This document shows positions 56,823 to 64,000 of a DNA stretch of 64,000 nucleotides, piece after piece. This DNA comes from Paraspadella gotoi. Taxonomy: Eukaryota > Chaetognatha. The translations under genes were made by a program, and so were the position numbers. The notes under the pieces were generated by a model. That model was not told the origin of the DNA, did not search any database, and saw only the letters and a program-made list of their open reading frames with translations. Numbering within the stretch: the stretch's first letter is position 1; each line of letters opens with the position of its first letter. The DNA is taken from NCBI GenBank assembly GCA_051294375.1, contig CM119269.1, positions 11,638,883 through 11,702,882 on the forward strand, given 5' to 3'.

Positions 56823-58607
56823 AATTATTTTCGAAAGGTTTAATTTCGGTCTTTTTCTTTCTTATCTTTTTTCTTTTTTTTCTTCTTCTCATTCTTCAAA
56901 ACGTTTTAGTTATATTTATGAGTAATAAATGTTTGTTTTGATGACATTTGACATTTTGTTATTTTTCCCTCGGTATCGTAAAAGTCCTCAAGTTAATAGA
57001 TTATTTAGAACAAGGAACGGTTATTACAAGGTCTTGCGCCGCATTATTTTTCTTTTTACTTTCTTAATATTTCATGATATATACTTTGTATTTATGTTAC
57101 AAAAACAAGAACGGTAATTCAAATGTGTTGCGCTGCAGTGACTGCCTTATTACGTGTATTTTTTGTGACATGACATGACAGGACATGACGTGAAGTAACA
57201 CGACTACATGACTACAATAACTTCTTAAGCCCGTTTATTTATGACATGCACTGTCTTTTATTTTATTTTAGTTTTAGGATTTCCTGAAGGTGGCGCTTGC
57301 AGTCACTTAGATTTGAGGTTTTTTTTAGTCTCAACAAAAGAGCAACCAACTATAAGGAAATAATTATGCATTTTTATCGTAAGTGGGACAAACTAACGGA
57401 CAGACCGACCGATAGACCAACCGAAAAGTAACTTATAAAGTTGTTCCGCGAGTACTCGCGGCGCAAATAAAAACAAAAGGCGGCGCTAGTAGTTACTTAG
57501 ATTTGAGGTTTTTTCCTGTTTCAACAAATAAGCAACTAACTATAGGCATATTTTAAGCATTTTTAACGTAAGTAAGACAGACTGATGGACAGACATACAG
57601 ACTGACGGACCAACAGTCCGACCGACAGACCGACCGAAAAGTTGCTCCCCGAATACTCGCGGCGCACCTAAAAATCAGATTTAATTAAATCAACCAGTAG
57701 TCAGGAAGTTTATGAAATGATTCATACATTCTTTATTGGATTTTTTAATTGGATATTTTAGAATTTAGATAATGCTTAAAGTATGTATAAATAGATTATT
57801 ACGTATGTATAATTGCCATGATCATCATTATATAGCTAGACTGAAAATAATTATTTCTTTTTATATCAGGTGACGAGAGGAGGATTTTATTTGCTCAATT
57901 TGATGGACAACTACGTCGGTGGCATCAACTTGTTAATCTTGGGTTTTTTCGAAATTGTAACCATCATGTATATTTATGGATACGACTATTTCGCGCAGGA
58001 CATTGAACTTATGCTCGGCAAAAAACCCAATATTTATTGGAAGGTTAAAAATATCCCTAAGAAAATATTCTAATTTAAGAATATATAAATTTAAACAATT
58101 TTAGACAAAAATTAAAGAATTTAAGATATATTGATTCTATAAATTAGTATTCAGATATATATAAAAAAAATTTACTACATAAATTAATTCAAATTAAATT
58201 TTGAATTTATAATTTTCTTAAACAGATCTGCTGGAAATTCTTGACTCTCTTGGCTTTATTCTTCATCATCGTTTTCTTGATAATCAAGTATGTTCCTCCG
58301 ACTTGCGGAGATTACGTCTATCCCAGTTGGGCAATCTCCATGGGTTGGCTCATTTCTATCTCCTCAATCATCTGGCTGCCATTGTTGGCGATGAAGGTGA
58401 GACTTTAGTTCACGTCCCAAAGTCGAACACATCATTTCCTTCTCCAGAACTTTTTAGGAATTTTTCATAAGTTATTAACCTTTATTATTTTCTTTACGAT
58501 AAAATCTTTGATCTGAGATGAAAGTTTTACTTTCATTTGAACGTTTTTTCTCTCGCCCTGTCTTTCCTTCTATATTTCCCTCTTTTTTGTTCCTTTCTTT
58601 TTGTTTT

Positions 58608-58663
<56 letters not shown>

Positions 58664-59044
58664 ATACCTATTTCTTATACTTTTTCCTTTATTCTTTCTT
58701 TTCTTCTTTCTTTTTTCTATCTCTTTCTGTTTTCTCTCTGCCTCCATCTCTCTCTTTCTCTACCTCTACCCCATTTCTCTTTCTCTCACTCTCCCCCCCG
58801 ATCTATCTCTCTCCCCACCTCCCTCTCTCTCTCCCTCAGGTCTACTGCCAGCGTAGCGGGATGTGGCAACAAGTCAAAGAGATGTGTCACGCTGACGGAG
58901 ATTGGGGTCCAGCGCACGAAGAGGATCGATTAGGACGATACGCGGGACCTGGATTCGATCAGGTGAGAAACCCGGTTGTGATTTTAAAACCTGATGGGTA
59001 TTGCTATTTTATTATTATTACTATTACTAGTTTTCTACTACCAT

Positions 59045-59088
<44 letters not shown>

Positions 59089-59537
59089 TTATTATTATTA
59101 GCTATTACTAGAAACTTATGCACAATAGGTCAAAAGACTTGAATACGATTGATCAATTAAACCCAACACTATTGGGAAAAAGACCTGTATGTGATGAGTG
59201 ATTTGTTACTGAATGCATTGAGTCAAGAGATCAAGTCACAACTGCTTTTAAAAGATGGAAACATTATGTGATTACGATAAATTCTATAATTAAATAACAA
59301 TCTATAATTAAAGTAAAACAAACAATAAATATTAATAATCCTTTCACAGGAGGAAGTTGATTGCAGCACAGAAACGGAACGAGAAGAAGTACTGGTCGAT
59401 TTAAAAAGACGAGCGCCGATTCCAAAACAAGTTCTTTGAGAAAAAAATCAACACAAACTCGCCAAAGAGGAAAAACCAACGCCAAAAATATGTTTGTAAT
59501 TAAATGTACAAAAACCTAGTCCCGTTGTTACTGTTGT

Positions 59538-59568
<31 letters not shown>

Positions 59569-61615
59569 CATGGCTAAACACTTCCTTCTTTTTTTCTTTT
59601 TGATGTGTGACAATTTTACAAGCGCCGGTAGAAATACGCTGTCGTTTGCAAACCAGTGGTTATTTCATTGATTTTAAAATTTAGTTGAGTAGAAAATACT
59701 AAAACTATTTATGTGTTAAAATTTTATATTGATCAGTTAAGATATTCCTTAACAATGAATGGAGAAAGTTGACTTTTCAAATCGGGTTTCATTTTTTTCC
59801 AACTCACTGTTTTTAAATTCCATTTTTTTTGGGAACTTTTAGTACTTTTTTAAACAAACTATTTATTAAAATATTAACAATATTAATATACTCAGAAAGC
59901 CCTTAAAAATATGAAGAGAATTATATACTTACGAATACTGTAGTATAAAATTTAACTTCTCCAGCTTTAATAATTAGGATATTCAAAAACGAGACATCTT
60001 TTTAAAAATCAATAGCTGGAGAGTAAATTTATAATTTTTATCAAATTGTGATTGGCTATCTTAAATCTTTTTTTTCAGGCTCTTTCATGTTACTTATATA
60101 AAAATAATATTTTTTGTTATAATAATTTAAACAGGTCATATANNNNNNNNNNNNNNNNNNNNNNNNNAAAAAGAGAGAAGATTATATATATATATATATA
60201 GAAAAAACATGCTAAACACCCTTTTTTTTTTTCTTTTTGATGTGTGCCGACAATTTGACAAATTGACAAGCGCCGGTAAGAAATTACGCTGTCGTTGCAA
60301 ACCATGTGCGTTATTTTCATTGATTTAAAATTTAGTTGAGTAGAAAAATACCTAAAACTATTTATGTGTTAAAATTTTATATTCGATCAGTTAAGATATT
60401 CCTTGCAATGAATGGACGAAAGTTGACTTTTCAAATCGGGTTTCATTTTTTCCAACTCACTCGTTTTTAAATTCAATTTTTTGGGGGAACTTTAGTTACT
60501 TTTTAAACAAAGTATTTATTAAAATATAACAATATTAATATACTCAGAAACCCTTAAAAATATGAAGAGATTATATACTTACGAATACTGTTAGTATAAA
60601 ATTAACTGTCCAGCTTATATATTAGGCATATTCAAAAACGAGACATCTTTTTAAAAATCAATAGCTGGAGAGTAATTTATAATTTTTATCAATTGTGATT
60701 GGCTATATCTTAATCTTTTTTTTCGGCTCTTTCATGTTACTTATATAAAAAATAATATTTTTGTTAATAATTATAATTTGGTAATCCTTTTTGTGTTCGC
60801 GGTTTACGGAAAAAAAGTTGTGCTAATTTATTATATAAAAATTTGACGTTCACTACAGTGTGAAGACTAATATTTTCGTATATTTTAAAGTCAAATTTTA
60901 AAAAATAACATCTTGACACTCTTAATTGAAACCAAAGGCTGGGCAGCTACTTTTTAGAGGCTTTCGAAAGTATATCACTCTTCATATTTTTAAGCGGCTT
61001 TCCTGGAGGATATTATATTGTTAACTATTTAAATATTTTAATAAATACCTTGTTTAAAAAAGTGCTAAAAGTTTTAAAAAAAATTGAATTTAAAAACAGT
61101 GAGTTGTAAATTGAAGCCCGATTTGAAAAGCCAACTTTCTCCACTCATTGTCAAGGCATATCTTAACTGATAAATATAAAATTTTAACACATAAATAGTT
61201 TTAGTATTTTCTACTCAACTAATTTTTAAAATTATTGAAATAACCACTGGTTTGCAAATGACAGCATATTTCTACCGGCGCTTGTAAAATTGTCACCATG
61301 TTGTTTAAGAATTATTTAAACGCAACTTTTTTTGTCGAAAATTGTAAATAATTGTTTAACTTCCAAAAAACTTTAGAAATTTTACAAGAATTATCAAAAA
61401 CTTTCAAGAACATCAATAAACAGTCAAGAACTAACCAGAAATATTCTGAAATGTCATCACTGTCTTATCACTGCGTATTATCACAGCGTATCATCACAGC
61501 GTATCATCACTGACCTGCTGCTGAATTTCTGGGGATTCTCTTCCCTCGCGTGATGAAAATCCAAACACAAGTCAGCGTCGATCCCGATACCTACGTAATT
61601 GTTCATCACGAAAAT
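44304..61615 (-). CDS. Diacylglycerol kinase, theta-type (five 3' exons in window)
   Basis: Diacylglycerol kinases phosphorylate diacylglycerol to phosphatidic acid and so end DAG signalling. Minus-strand exons are 61,615-61,515, 46,554-46,467, 45,793-45,671, 45,180-45,070 and 44,657-44,304. All have GT-AG borders and compatible phases (0/2, 2/0, 0/0, 0/0, 0/stop). The joined product has [20 protein letters not shown] (end of the catalytic core), [31 protein letters not shown], the accessory-domain [20 protein letters not shown], and [10 protein letters not shown]. The order and spacing match DGK-theta relatives. Exons for the GGDGT motif, C1 domains and N terminus would lie beyond the right edge. 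The roughly 15-kb intron between the first two exons contains the whole plus-strand SLC6 gene and a foldback element. Confidence 0.82.
45070..45180 (-). CDS. DGK accessory-domain exon
   Basis: Acceptor CCCTCTTCAG, 37 codons, donor CAC|GTTAGT. Reads [18 protein letters not shown], then [16 protein letters not shown], the diagnostic DG-x-x-EV-x-G-x-x-GV-x-HMG...SG-x-RIAQG signature. Confidence 0.85.
45671..45793 (-). CDS. DGK accessory-domain exon
   Basis: Acceptor CTCACACAG, 41 codons in phase 0, donor AAG|GTGAGT. Reads [20 protein letters not shown], then [18 protein letters not shown], matching the family's LP-x-x-EGI-x-x-LNI-x-SW-x-x-GA-x-x-WG block. Confidence 0.85.
46051..46351 (-). mobile_element. 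HINE family B element (right arm)
   Basis: Counterpart of 40,762-41,060. Ends CTGCGGCGCAA; a GTCTGTCAGTCTATCGG microsatellite lies near the other end. It is in the DGK intron. Confidence 0.5.
46467..46554 (-). CDS. DGK catalytic/accessory junction exon
   Basis: Acceptor CCTTTTTCAG, 88 nt, donor CTG|GTCAGT. The first base completes an Arg codon begun in the 61.5-kb exon. Reads [19 protein letters not shown], then [16 protein letters not shown]-x-VY is a hallmark of this family. Confidence 0.83.
47205..48207 (+). mobile_element. Complete HINE family A element (right arm)
   Basis: Starts AACAAGTTTGAGCAAACAAT, with subterminal GTCGGATCTGC. It ends with the hairpin GGATCTGCTGATAAGCAGAT, then CCGACTAA. 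The GTCY core is short in this copy (GGACGGACGGACGC near 47,960). About 1.0 kb. Confidence 0.62.
48245..48295. repeat. (CT)n microsatellite
   Basis: CT run of about 40 bp, shared with a GA run in the left arm near 38,811-38,850. Confidence 0.9.
48780..49110 (+). promoter_or_regulatory. CpG-rich candidate 5' region of the SLC6 gene
   Basis: A CpG-rich island upstream of the first recognised SLC6 exon, with the tandem motif CCGATCGGGGAACGAAGAAA (two copies about 28 bp apart). It ends at ATGAACGCAGAAGATGACG (49,069), an ATG followed by an acidic peptide. No phase-2 donor to the next exon was found, so the start codon is unproven. The island is conserved in both arms. Confidence 0.35.
50015..50130. 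repeat. Degenerate telomere-like TTAGGG repeats (right arm)
   Basis: GGTTAAGGGTTAGGGTCGGG and GGGTTAGGGTAGATGGTTAGG-type variants, then GGCTTAGGTTTAGGG. Confidence 0.55.
50244..50419 (+). CDS. SLC6 N-terminal cytoplasmic exon
   Basis: Acceptor TTTTTTCCTCACTCAG, 176 nt, donor GGCG|GTGAGT. Reads [18 protein letters not shown] and, later, [15 protein letters not shown]: a Ser/Pro-rich tail with an RRVT stretch fitting a kinase site. The terminal G completes a Glu codon with the AG that opens the TM1 exon. The upstream exon must end in phase 2. Confidence 0.7.
50244..59439 (+). CDS. SLC6 family Na+/Cl- coupled transporter, glycine-transporter-like
   Basis: The product would be a 12-TM plasma-membrane symporter that uses Na+ and Cl- gradients to import an amino acid or related small molecule. 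Thirteen exons (listed separately) join in phase to at least 659 codons; the first exon is not found. TM1 carries [13 protein letters not shown] with Gly where amine transporters have Asp, so an amino-acid substrate is likely. [23 protein letters not shown] and [11 protein letters not shown] are closest to the glycine transporter branch. EL2 has the conserved Cys pair and possible N-glycosylation sites (NNT, NAS, NLS). TM7 keeps the chloride-site Asn and Ser (INCCTS). The usual TM8 sodium-site Asp is Gly (IGMGSML). Substrate cannot be settled from sequence. Confidence 0.9.
50498..50732. mobile_element. MITE with CGGTAAGTCCCAGCC inverted repeats, right-arm copy
   Basis: Inverted repeats CGGTAAGTCCCAGCCAAACC and complement with AT-rich extensions. 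A GAC-repeat and the hairpin ACCGGCTTCGCCGGT lie inside. It is in the SLC6 intron after the N-terminal exon. Confidence 0.65.
51655..51980. repeat. About 23-bp minisatellite (right arm)
   Basis: Imperfect copies of TTGGTTATCATCGCATCAAT. Inverted counterpart at 32,500-32,880. Intronic in SLC6. Confidence 0.9.
52427..52577. repeat. Foldback hairpin with degenerate hammerhead-like loop
   Basis: Arms of about 57 bp (AATGAAAAGGTTTGAATTAG ... ACAAAACGGACATG and complement) enclose GGATGGAGGCTTT...AAAGCCGTAACATGTC. Compared with the active motifs, CTGATGA has become GGATGGA and GAAAC has become GTAAC, so catalysis is not expected. Related copies lie at 31,915-32,060 and 62,505-62,640. Confidence 0.55.
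52919..53124 (+). CDS. SLC6 exon: TM1-TM2
   Basis: Acceptor CCTCTCCACAG, 206 nt, donor GGACAG|GTTGGT. Holds [20 protein letters not shown], then [20 protein letters not shown] and FFMELAFGQ, the family's TM1 sodium/substrate signature and TM2. The palindrome edge (53,114) falls inside this exon. Confidence 0.92.
53207..53270 (+). CDS. SLC6 exon: IL1 to TM3 start
   Basis: Acceptor TTGTTTTCTAG, 64 nt, donor ATACG|GTATGT. Reads [20 protein letters not shown], then Y. Confidence 0.88.
54296..54538 (+). CDS. SLC6 exon: TM3 and extracellular loop 2
   Basis: Acceptor AAAACCACCCAG, 243 nt, donor GACG|GTTCGG. Reads [20 protein letters not shown], then the loop with [14 protein letters not shown] (disulfide Cys pair, NNT sequon) and further NAS and NLS sequons. 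Confidence 0.88.
54893..54950. repeat. (CT)n microsatellite forming the pyrimidine tract of a splice acceptor
   Basis: About 28 CT units followed by ATTTCTCAG and the next SLC6 exon. Confidence 0.95.
54959..55138 (+). CDS. SLC6 exon: TM4-TM5
   Basis: Acceptor CATTTCTCAG, 180 nt, donor GATG|GTAGGA. Reads [20 protein letters not shown], then [19 protein letters not shown] and [10 protein letters not shown]. Confidence 0.9.
55365..55466 (+). CDS. SLC6 exon: extracellular loop 3 to TM6 start
   Basis: Acceptor ATCTAAATAG, 102 nt, donor TTAG|GTTAGT. Reads [20 protein letters not shown], then [14 protein letters not shown]. Confidence 0.9.
55555..55709 (+). CDS. SLC6 exon: TM6-TM7
   Basis: Acceptor TTCATCTTTCAG, 155 nt, donor TTTCAG|GTATCA. 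Reads [19 protein letters not shown], then [20 protein letters not shown]. Asn and Ser of the chloride site (INCCTS) are present. Confidence 0.9.
55952..56107 (+). CDS. SLC6 exon: extracellular loop 4 to TM8
   Basis: Acceptor CCTAAATTAG, 156 nt, donor TCTCAG|GTGAGA. Reads [20 protein letters not shown], then the TM8 segment [13 protein letters not shown], where most family members have LG-x-D-S/T. Confidence 0.9.
56399..56539 (+). CDS. SLC6 exon: end of TM8 to TM9
   Basis: Acceptor CTACGGTTACAG, 141 nt, donor CCGCAG|GTACTA. Reads [20 protein letters not shown], then [18 protein letters not shown]. Confidence 0.9.
56762..56820. repeat. (CT)n microsatellite in SLC6 intron
   Basis: CT run of about 58 bp. 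Confidence 0.95.
57128..57466 (+). mobile_element. Complete HINE family B element in SLC6 intron
   Basis: Begins TTGCGCTGCAGTGACTGCC. It has a GACATGACAGGACATGACG stretch, then GTGGCGCTTGCAGTCACTTA, a GACAGACCGACC microsatellite and the perfect palindrome CCGCGAGTACTCGCGG, and ends CGCAA. Terminal TTGCGC.GC and GCGGCGCAA are inverted repeats. Confidence 0.55.
57467..57668 (+). mobile_element. Truncated tandem HINE family B copy
   Basis: Repeats GGCGGCGCTAGTAGTTACTT, a GACCGACAGACCGACC microsatellite and a mutated hairpin end (CCCCGAATACTCGCGGCGCA). Confidence 0.5.
57870..58043 (+). CDS. SLC6 exon: TM10 region
   Basis: Acceptor TTTTTATATCAG, 174 nt, donor TGGAAG|GTTAAA. Reads [20 protein letters not shown], then [20 protein letters not shown] and [13 protein letters not shown]. 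Confidence 0.9.
58226..58396 (+). CDS. SLC6 exon: TM11-TM12
   Basis: Acceptor TTTCTTAAACAG, 171 nt, donor ATGAAG|GTGAGA. Reads [20 protein letters not shown], then [20 protein letters not shown]. Confidence 0.9.
58612..58838. repeat. (CT)n-rich tract abutting a splice acceptor
   Basis: A pure CT run at 58,612-58,657, then pyrimidine-rich sequence up to CTCTCCCTCAG and the next exon. Confidence 0.9.
58840..58962 (+). CDS. SLC6 exon: C-terminal cytoplasmic segment
   Basis: Acceptor CTCTCTCCCTCAG, 123 nt, donor GATCAG|GTGAGA. Reads [20 protein letters not shown], then [18 protein letters not shown] is common after TM12 in this family. Confidence 0.88.
59045..59100. repeat. (CTA/TTA)n microsatellite
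   Basis: ACT trinucleotide run followed by ATT units, in the last SLC6 intron. Confidence 0.9.
59350..59439 (+). CDS. SLC6 last coding exon
   Basis: Acceptor AATCCTTTCACAG, 29 codons and TGA at 59,437. Reads [20 protein letters not shown], then RAPIPKQVL: a charged tail. Confidence 0.85.
   Translation, partial: EEVDCSTETEREEVLVDLKRRAPIPKQVL
59499..59504 (+). terminator. Candidate polyadenylation signal ATTAAA
   Basis: The common variant signal 60 bases after the SLC6 stop codon. Confidence 0.4.
59607..61299. mobile_element. Second long-TIR foldback element, internally duplicated at a gap
   Basis: Ends GTGACAATTTTACAAGCGCC and complement match the element at 19,981-20,938. After the 25-N gap at 60,143-60,167 the sequence restarts before the element. 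60,175-60,780 repeats 59,540-60,142, including the flanking (TA)n and AAAAAACATG, with many indels. The true length is probably near 1 kb. Confidence 0.7.
60143..60167. other. Assembly gap (25 N)
   Basis: Exactly 25 N. Sequence on its two sides overlaps without being merged. Confidence 0.95.
61515..61615 (-). CDS. DGK catalytic-domain exon
   Basis: Acceptor TTAAACATTTCAG, 101 nt, donor AGCAG|GTCAGT. Reads [20 protein letters not shown], then [13 protein letters not shown], with a split Arg codon that fits the exon at 46,554. The NY-x-GIG-x-DA and LDFH-x-AREE blocks are highly characteristic of theta-type and related DGKs. It lies between two 25-N gaps, yet its frame is intact. Confidence 0.82.
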
Positions 61616-61734
61616 CTGAAATGTTTAATTTAAATACATTAATAAGCAATAAGCATTATTAAGAAGTGATGATGTGCAATTGTGTAGAGAATTAATTTGT
61701 GAATTATCTGAAATGAGAATGAGTTCCTCAATCT

Positions 61735-62042
61735 CACATGAGTCGAGTCTTCCTTTTCATTCGACGAGTCAGTGATGGTCACCTCTCTCTCTCTCTCTCT
61801 CTCTCACTCACATGAGTCGAGTCTCCTTTTCATTCGACGAGTCAGCGATGGTCACCTCTCTCTCTCTCTCACTCAAATGAGTCGAGTCTCCTTTTCATTC
61901 GACGATTCATGATGGTCACCTCTCTGTCTTTCTCTCTCTCACCCTCACTGAGTCGAGTCCTCCTTTTCCTACGCGAGTCGAGTCCTCCTATTTTCCTCAA
62001 GGAGTCAGCGAACGGTCAATTGTTCACGCATCCCTCTCTCTC
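61735..62042. repeat. Minisatellite of ATGAGTCGAGTC...GGTCACC(TC)n units
   Basis: Four to five units of about 65-70 bp containing TTTTCATTCGACGAGTCAG and GATGGTCACCTCTCTCTCTC. It is cut by the 25-N gap. Confidence 0.8.
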
Positions 62043-62067
62043 NNNNNNNNNNNNNNNNNNNNNNNNN
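62043..62067. other. Assembly gap (25 N)
   Basis: Exactly 25 N. The sequence after it repeats 52,026 onward. Confidence 0.95.
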
Positions 62068-63014
62068 TCTATCAGTACATTCGTGTTCTGTCCGTCGCAT
62101 CGCGTCCATTGGTGGAAAAGAGCAACTTGCGGCGACTGTAGCAGTTTCGCGTTCTCGATCTGTTACTGTTCAAGATCAAACATATTCAGGTCAAACACAT
62201 AAAAGTCGAACAACACTTCAGGGTCAAACACAGTTCGAAGGTCAGAACACATTCCTTCCCGGCCAGATTGCGTCGTCTTTGAAAGTCGCCGATAAGCAGC
62301 GTCTCTAGAAAAGACTTTTTTTCGGTCGGGGTCAGTCTGTGATTCGTATTTTTTATCTGTTATATCGTAAAGGCAAAATATATATTTTTTAAAAAAAAAT
62401 TTCTAATTTAACAAATGTTATTTTTTTTAATCGACTCGCCAAATGTCTTCTCTTTCAGTAATTATGGGATATTAGAAATTTATTACGATTTTAATGTGAA
62501 AAGGTTTGAATTAGTTTCTGTAACCAATTTTTTTAGTACAAAACGACATGGAAGATGGAGGTTTAAAAAACCAAAAGCCGTAACATGTCCGTTTTGTACT
62601 AAAATAAATCGTTACAGAAACTATCAAACCTTTTCATTAAAACTCTAAACGTAACGAAAGAAAGGATCGAATAAATGAATTTAATACGAAAATTTTTATA
62701 ATATGTATATTCTTTAATTTGAGGTATTTAAAAATAATTTTAGTCTCAGAAAAACAGTGAAGGAGGCAGAGTGAATCAAAGCACATTATTTACTGCCTTT
62801 CTTCTCTGCTAATCTATATCATTATCATTTGGTCTTGTCTTATCTTGTCTTGTATTTTATTTACAAATAAAACTTACTCGAACTTGAACGTAATAAAACT
62901 ACCCCTCTTTGTTGAGTAAATATTGCCAAGCATTTGATAACCCTCCCCTCCTTATAACTTTTAAAAAAAAATTATTACCCCCTGTGACACCTCTATGACC
63001 TTTCCTCTACACAG

Positions 63015-63220
63015 AGGTTAAGGACCGGAACGCGAAGAAAATTTGGGGCAACCAGATAGAGTTTCATCCTTACTTGGGTCTCTTACGCCGTCGCCTGGGC
63101 AACTCTGGCGATTTCCTTCCTCTGCACAAAATGGGCGGCGGGCTTTCTACCCCCTTACATCATCATGTGTGGGTCTGGCCGGCGTTGCCCATCTTCTTTC
63201 ATGGAGTCGCCTTCGGACAG
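63015..63220 (+). pseudogene. Frameshifted third copy of the SLC6 TM1-TM2 exon
   Basis: Acceptor and donor are kept (ACACAG|AGGTTAAGG and GGACAG|GTTGG), but several indels break the frame, for example CGCGAAGAAAATTTGGGG for CGCGGAAATTGGGG. Confidence 0.85.
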
Positions 63221-63305
63221 GTTGGTTCAGAGTGGGCGTGGGCGCTTGGGAAAGGAATCGAGAACGAGGCTCGAATAAAAAACCGAGTGTTTCTTTTTTT
63301 TCTAG

Positions 63306-63369
63306 TTTCGCTCCTCGGGGCCAATCACCGATATGGAAATGTGTCCGATGATGAAGGGTCTTGGATACG
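63306..63369 (+). pseudogene. Frameshifted third copy of the SLC6 second TM exon
   Basis: Equivalent of 53,207-53,270. The donor reads GGATACGG|CTATG, with an extra C that destroys the GT. Confidence 0.8.
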
Positions 63370-63935
63370 GCTATGTACTCAATTCATGTATACATTACAA
63401 TATATCGTTTATTCAAACGTACGGGGTAAAAAAATAAAATTTCGGTTCTTTTTTTTTTTTCTCAAGAATGTATAATTAAACTAAAATATTACCGAGTTTT
63501 TGTGAAAGGCGTTTTTATTGGTGCAATTTCCTCGTGGATTTACTACTACTAGAGCCAAACCTTTGTCAATGGGGCTGGTCAGAAGTTGATTGGGAACCTT
63601 TCCAAATGAAAACTACATACATTTCTGAGGAAACTTTCAATGACCAAAATTGCCAAAAAATATTTTAACCACAAATAATTAAAACCAATAATGGATTAGT
63701 TTAATGCTGTCCCATTAAAATTGAAATTCGGTCCGCAAACTAGCATTCTAAATAATTTTTTAAGATCCTTGTAAAACCATTACAAATTGCTAGTAAAAAT
63801 CATCTAAATCCAGTTACAAGAGATAATTTTTCAACATCGTCATTTATTCTATATAATTTATTATTTTGGTTATAACGTTGTTATTTATTTTATCATTATC
63901 ATTTAATATGATCAACCTCCCACAAAAACCACCCA

Positions 63936-64000
63936 GGAATGGTGACAGTGAGTTGGTACATCTGCATCTACTTTCGCTGTCCTCATTTCTTACATCCTCT
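63936..64000 (+). pseudogene. Start of third copy of the SLC6 TM3 exon, cut by window end
   Basis: Begins after CCACCCAG with GAATGGTGACAGTGAGTTGG. An extra T in CTACTTTCGC breaks the frame. Confidence 0.75.

Larger units (their letters stand above)
62068..64000 (+). repeat. Third, direct, error-rich copy of the SLC6 5' region
   Basis: Matches 52,026 to about 54,350 in direct orientation with an indel every few tens of bases. It lacks about 75 bp (53,400-53,475) and about 390 bp (53,625-54,010) of intron. It runs off the window end. Confidence 0.92.

Overview
The window is nuclear DNA from an AT-rich, intron-containing invertebrate. Evidence: spliced genes with GT-AG introns, animal-type solute carrier and lipid kinase genes, Penelope-like and Ty3/gypsy retroelements, tRNA-derived SINEs and long (GA)n/(CT)n microsatellites. 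The phylum cannot be fixed from sequence alone; the mobile-element mix would fit a mollusc or another lophotrochozoan. Five runs of N (one of 10, four of exactly 25) show that this is a gap-processed assembly, and sequence beside the 25-N runs is rich in one-base indels.

Layout. 1-4.8 kb: tRNA-like repeats, a polypyrimidine minisatellite, a SINE, and a mosaic of Helentron-like (HINE) elements. 4.8-10.4 kb: a very young Ty3/gypsy element with a gag ORF and a 1169-aa pol ORF; the zinc knuckle and protease active site are missing. 11.2-12.2 kb: a decayed ORF split by a SINE pair. 13.2-15.8 kb: a complete HINE holding a SINE and an inverted pair of hammerhead-ribozyme-bearing pseudo-LTRs. 16-27 kb: HINE pieces, a long-TIR element, an 8-bp-TSD MITE, microsatellites and two promoter-like GC-rich segments. 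27.7-29.1 kb: two phase-matched minus-strand exons of an unrecognised gene. 31.4-53.1 kb: a huge imperfect palindrome with arms of 11.7 and 9.1 kb around a gapped 1-kb centre. 53-59.4 kb: the rest of an SLC6 transporter gene. 59.6-64 kb: a duplicated, error-rich tail with two 25-N gaps.

Genes. The plus-strand SLC6 gene (Na+/Cl- coupled, glycine-transporter-like) can be followed through 13 coding exons from 50,244 to 59,439, all in phase. A diacylglycerol kinase of the theta type lies on the minus strand: one catalytic-domain exon at 61.5 kb and four C-terminal exons at 46.6-44.3 kb, all phase-compatible. If the assembly order is right, the whole SLC6 gene sits antisense inside one DGK intron. 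The left palindrome arm carries frameshifted copies of the last four DGK exons and of two SLC6 exons; a third, partial and error-rich SLC6 copy begins at 62 kb.

The most striking biology is in the mobile elements. Four hammerhead ribozyme cores occur in two inverted pseudo-LTR pairs. One pair belongs to a Penelope-like insertion with a 14-bp target duplication that is present in the left palindrome arm and cleanly absent from the right arm. The arms are therefore two different alleles or diverged paralogues, not one molecule read twice.
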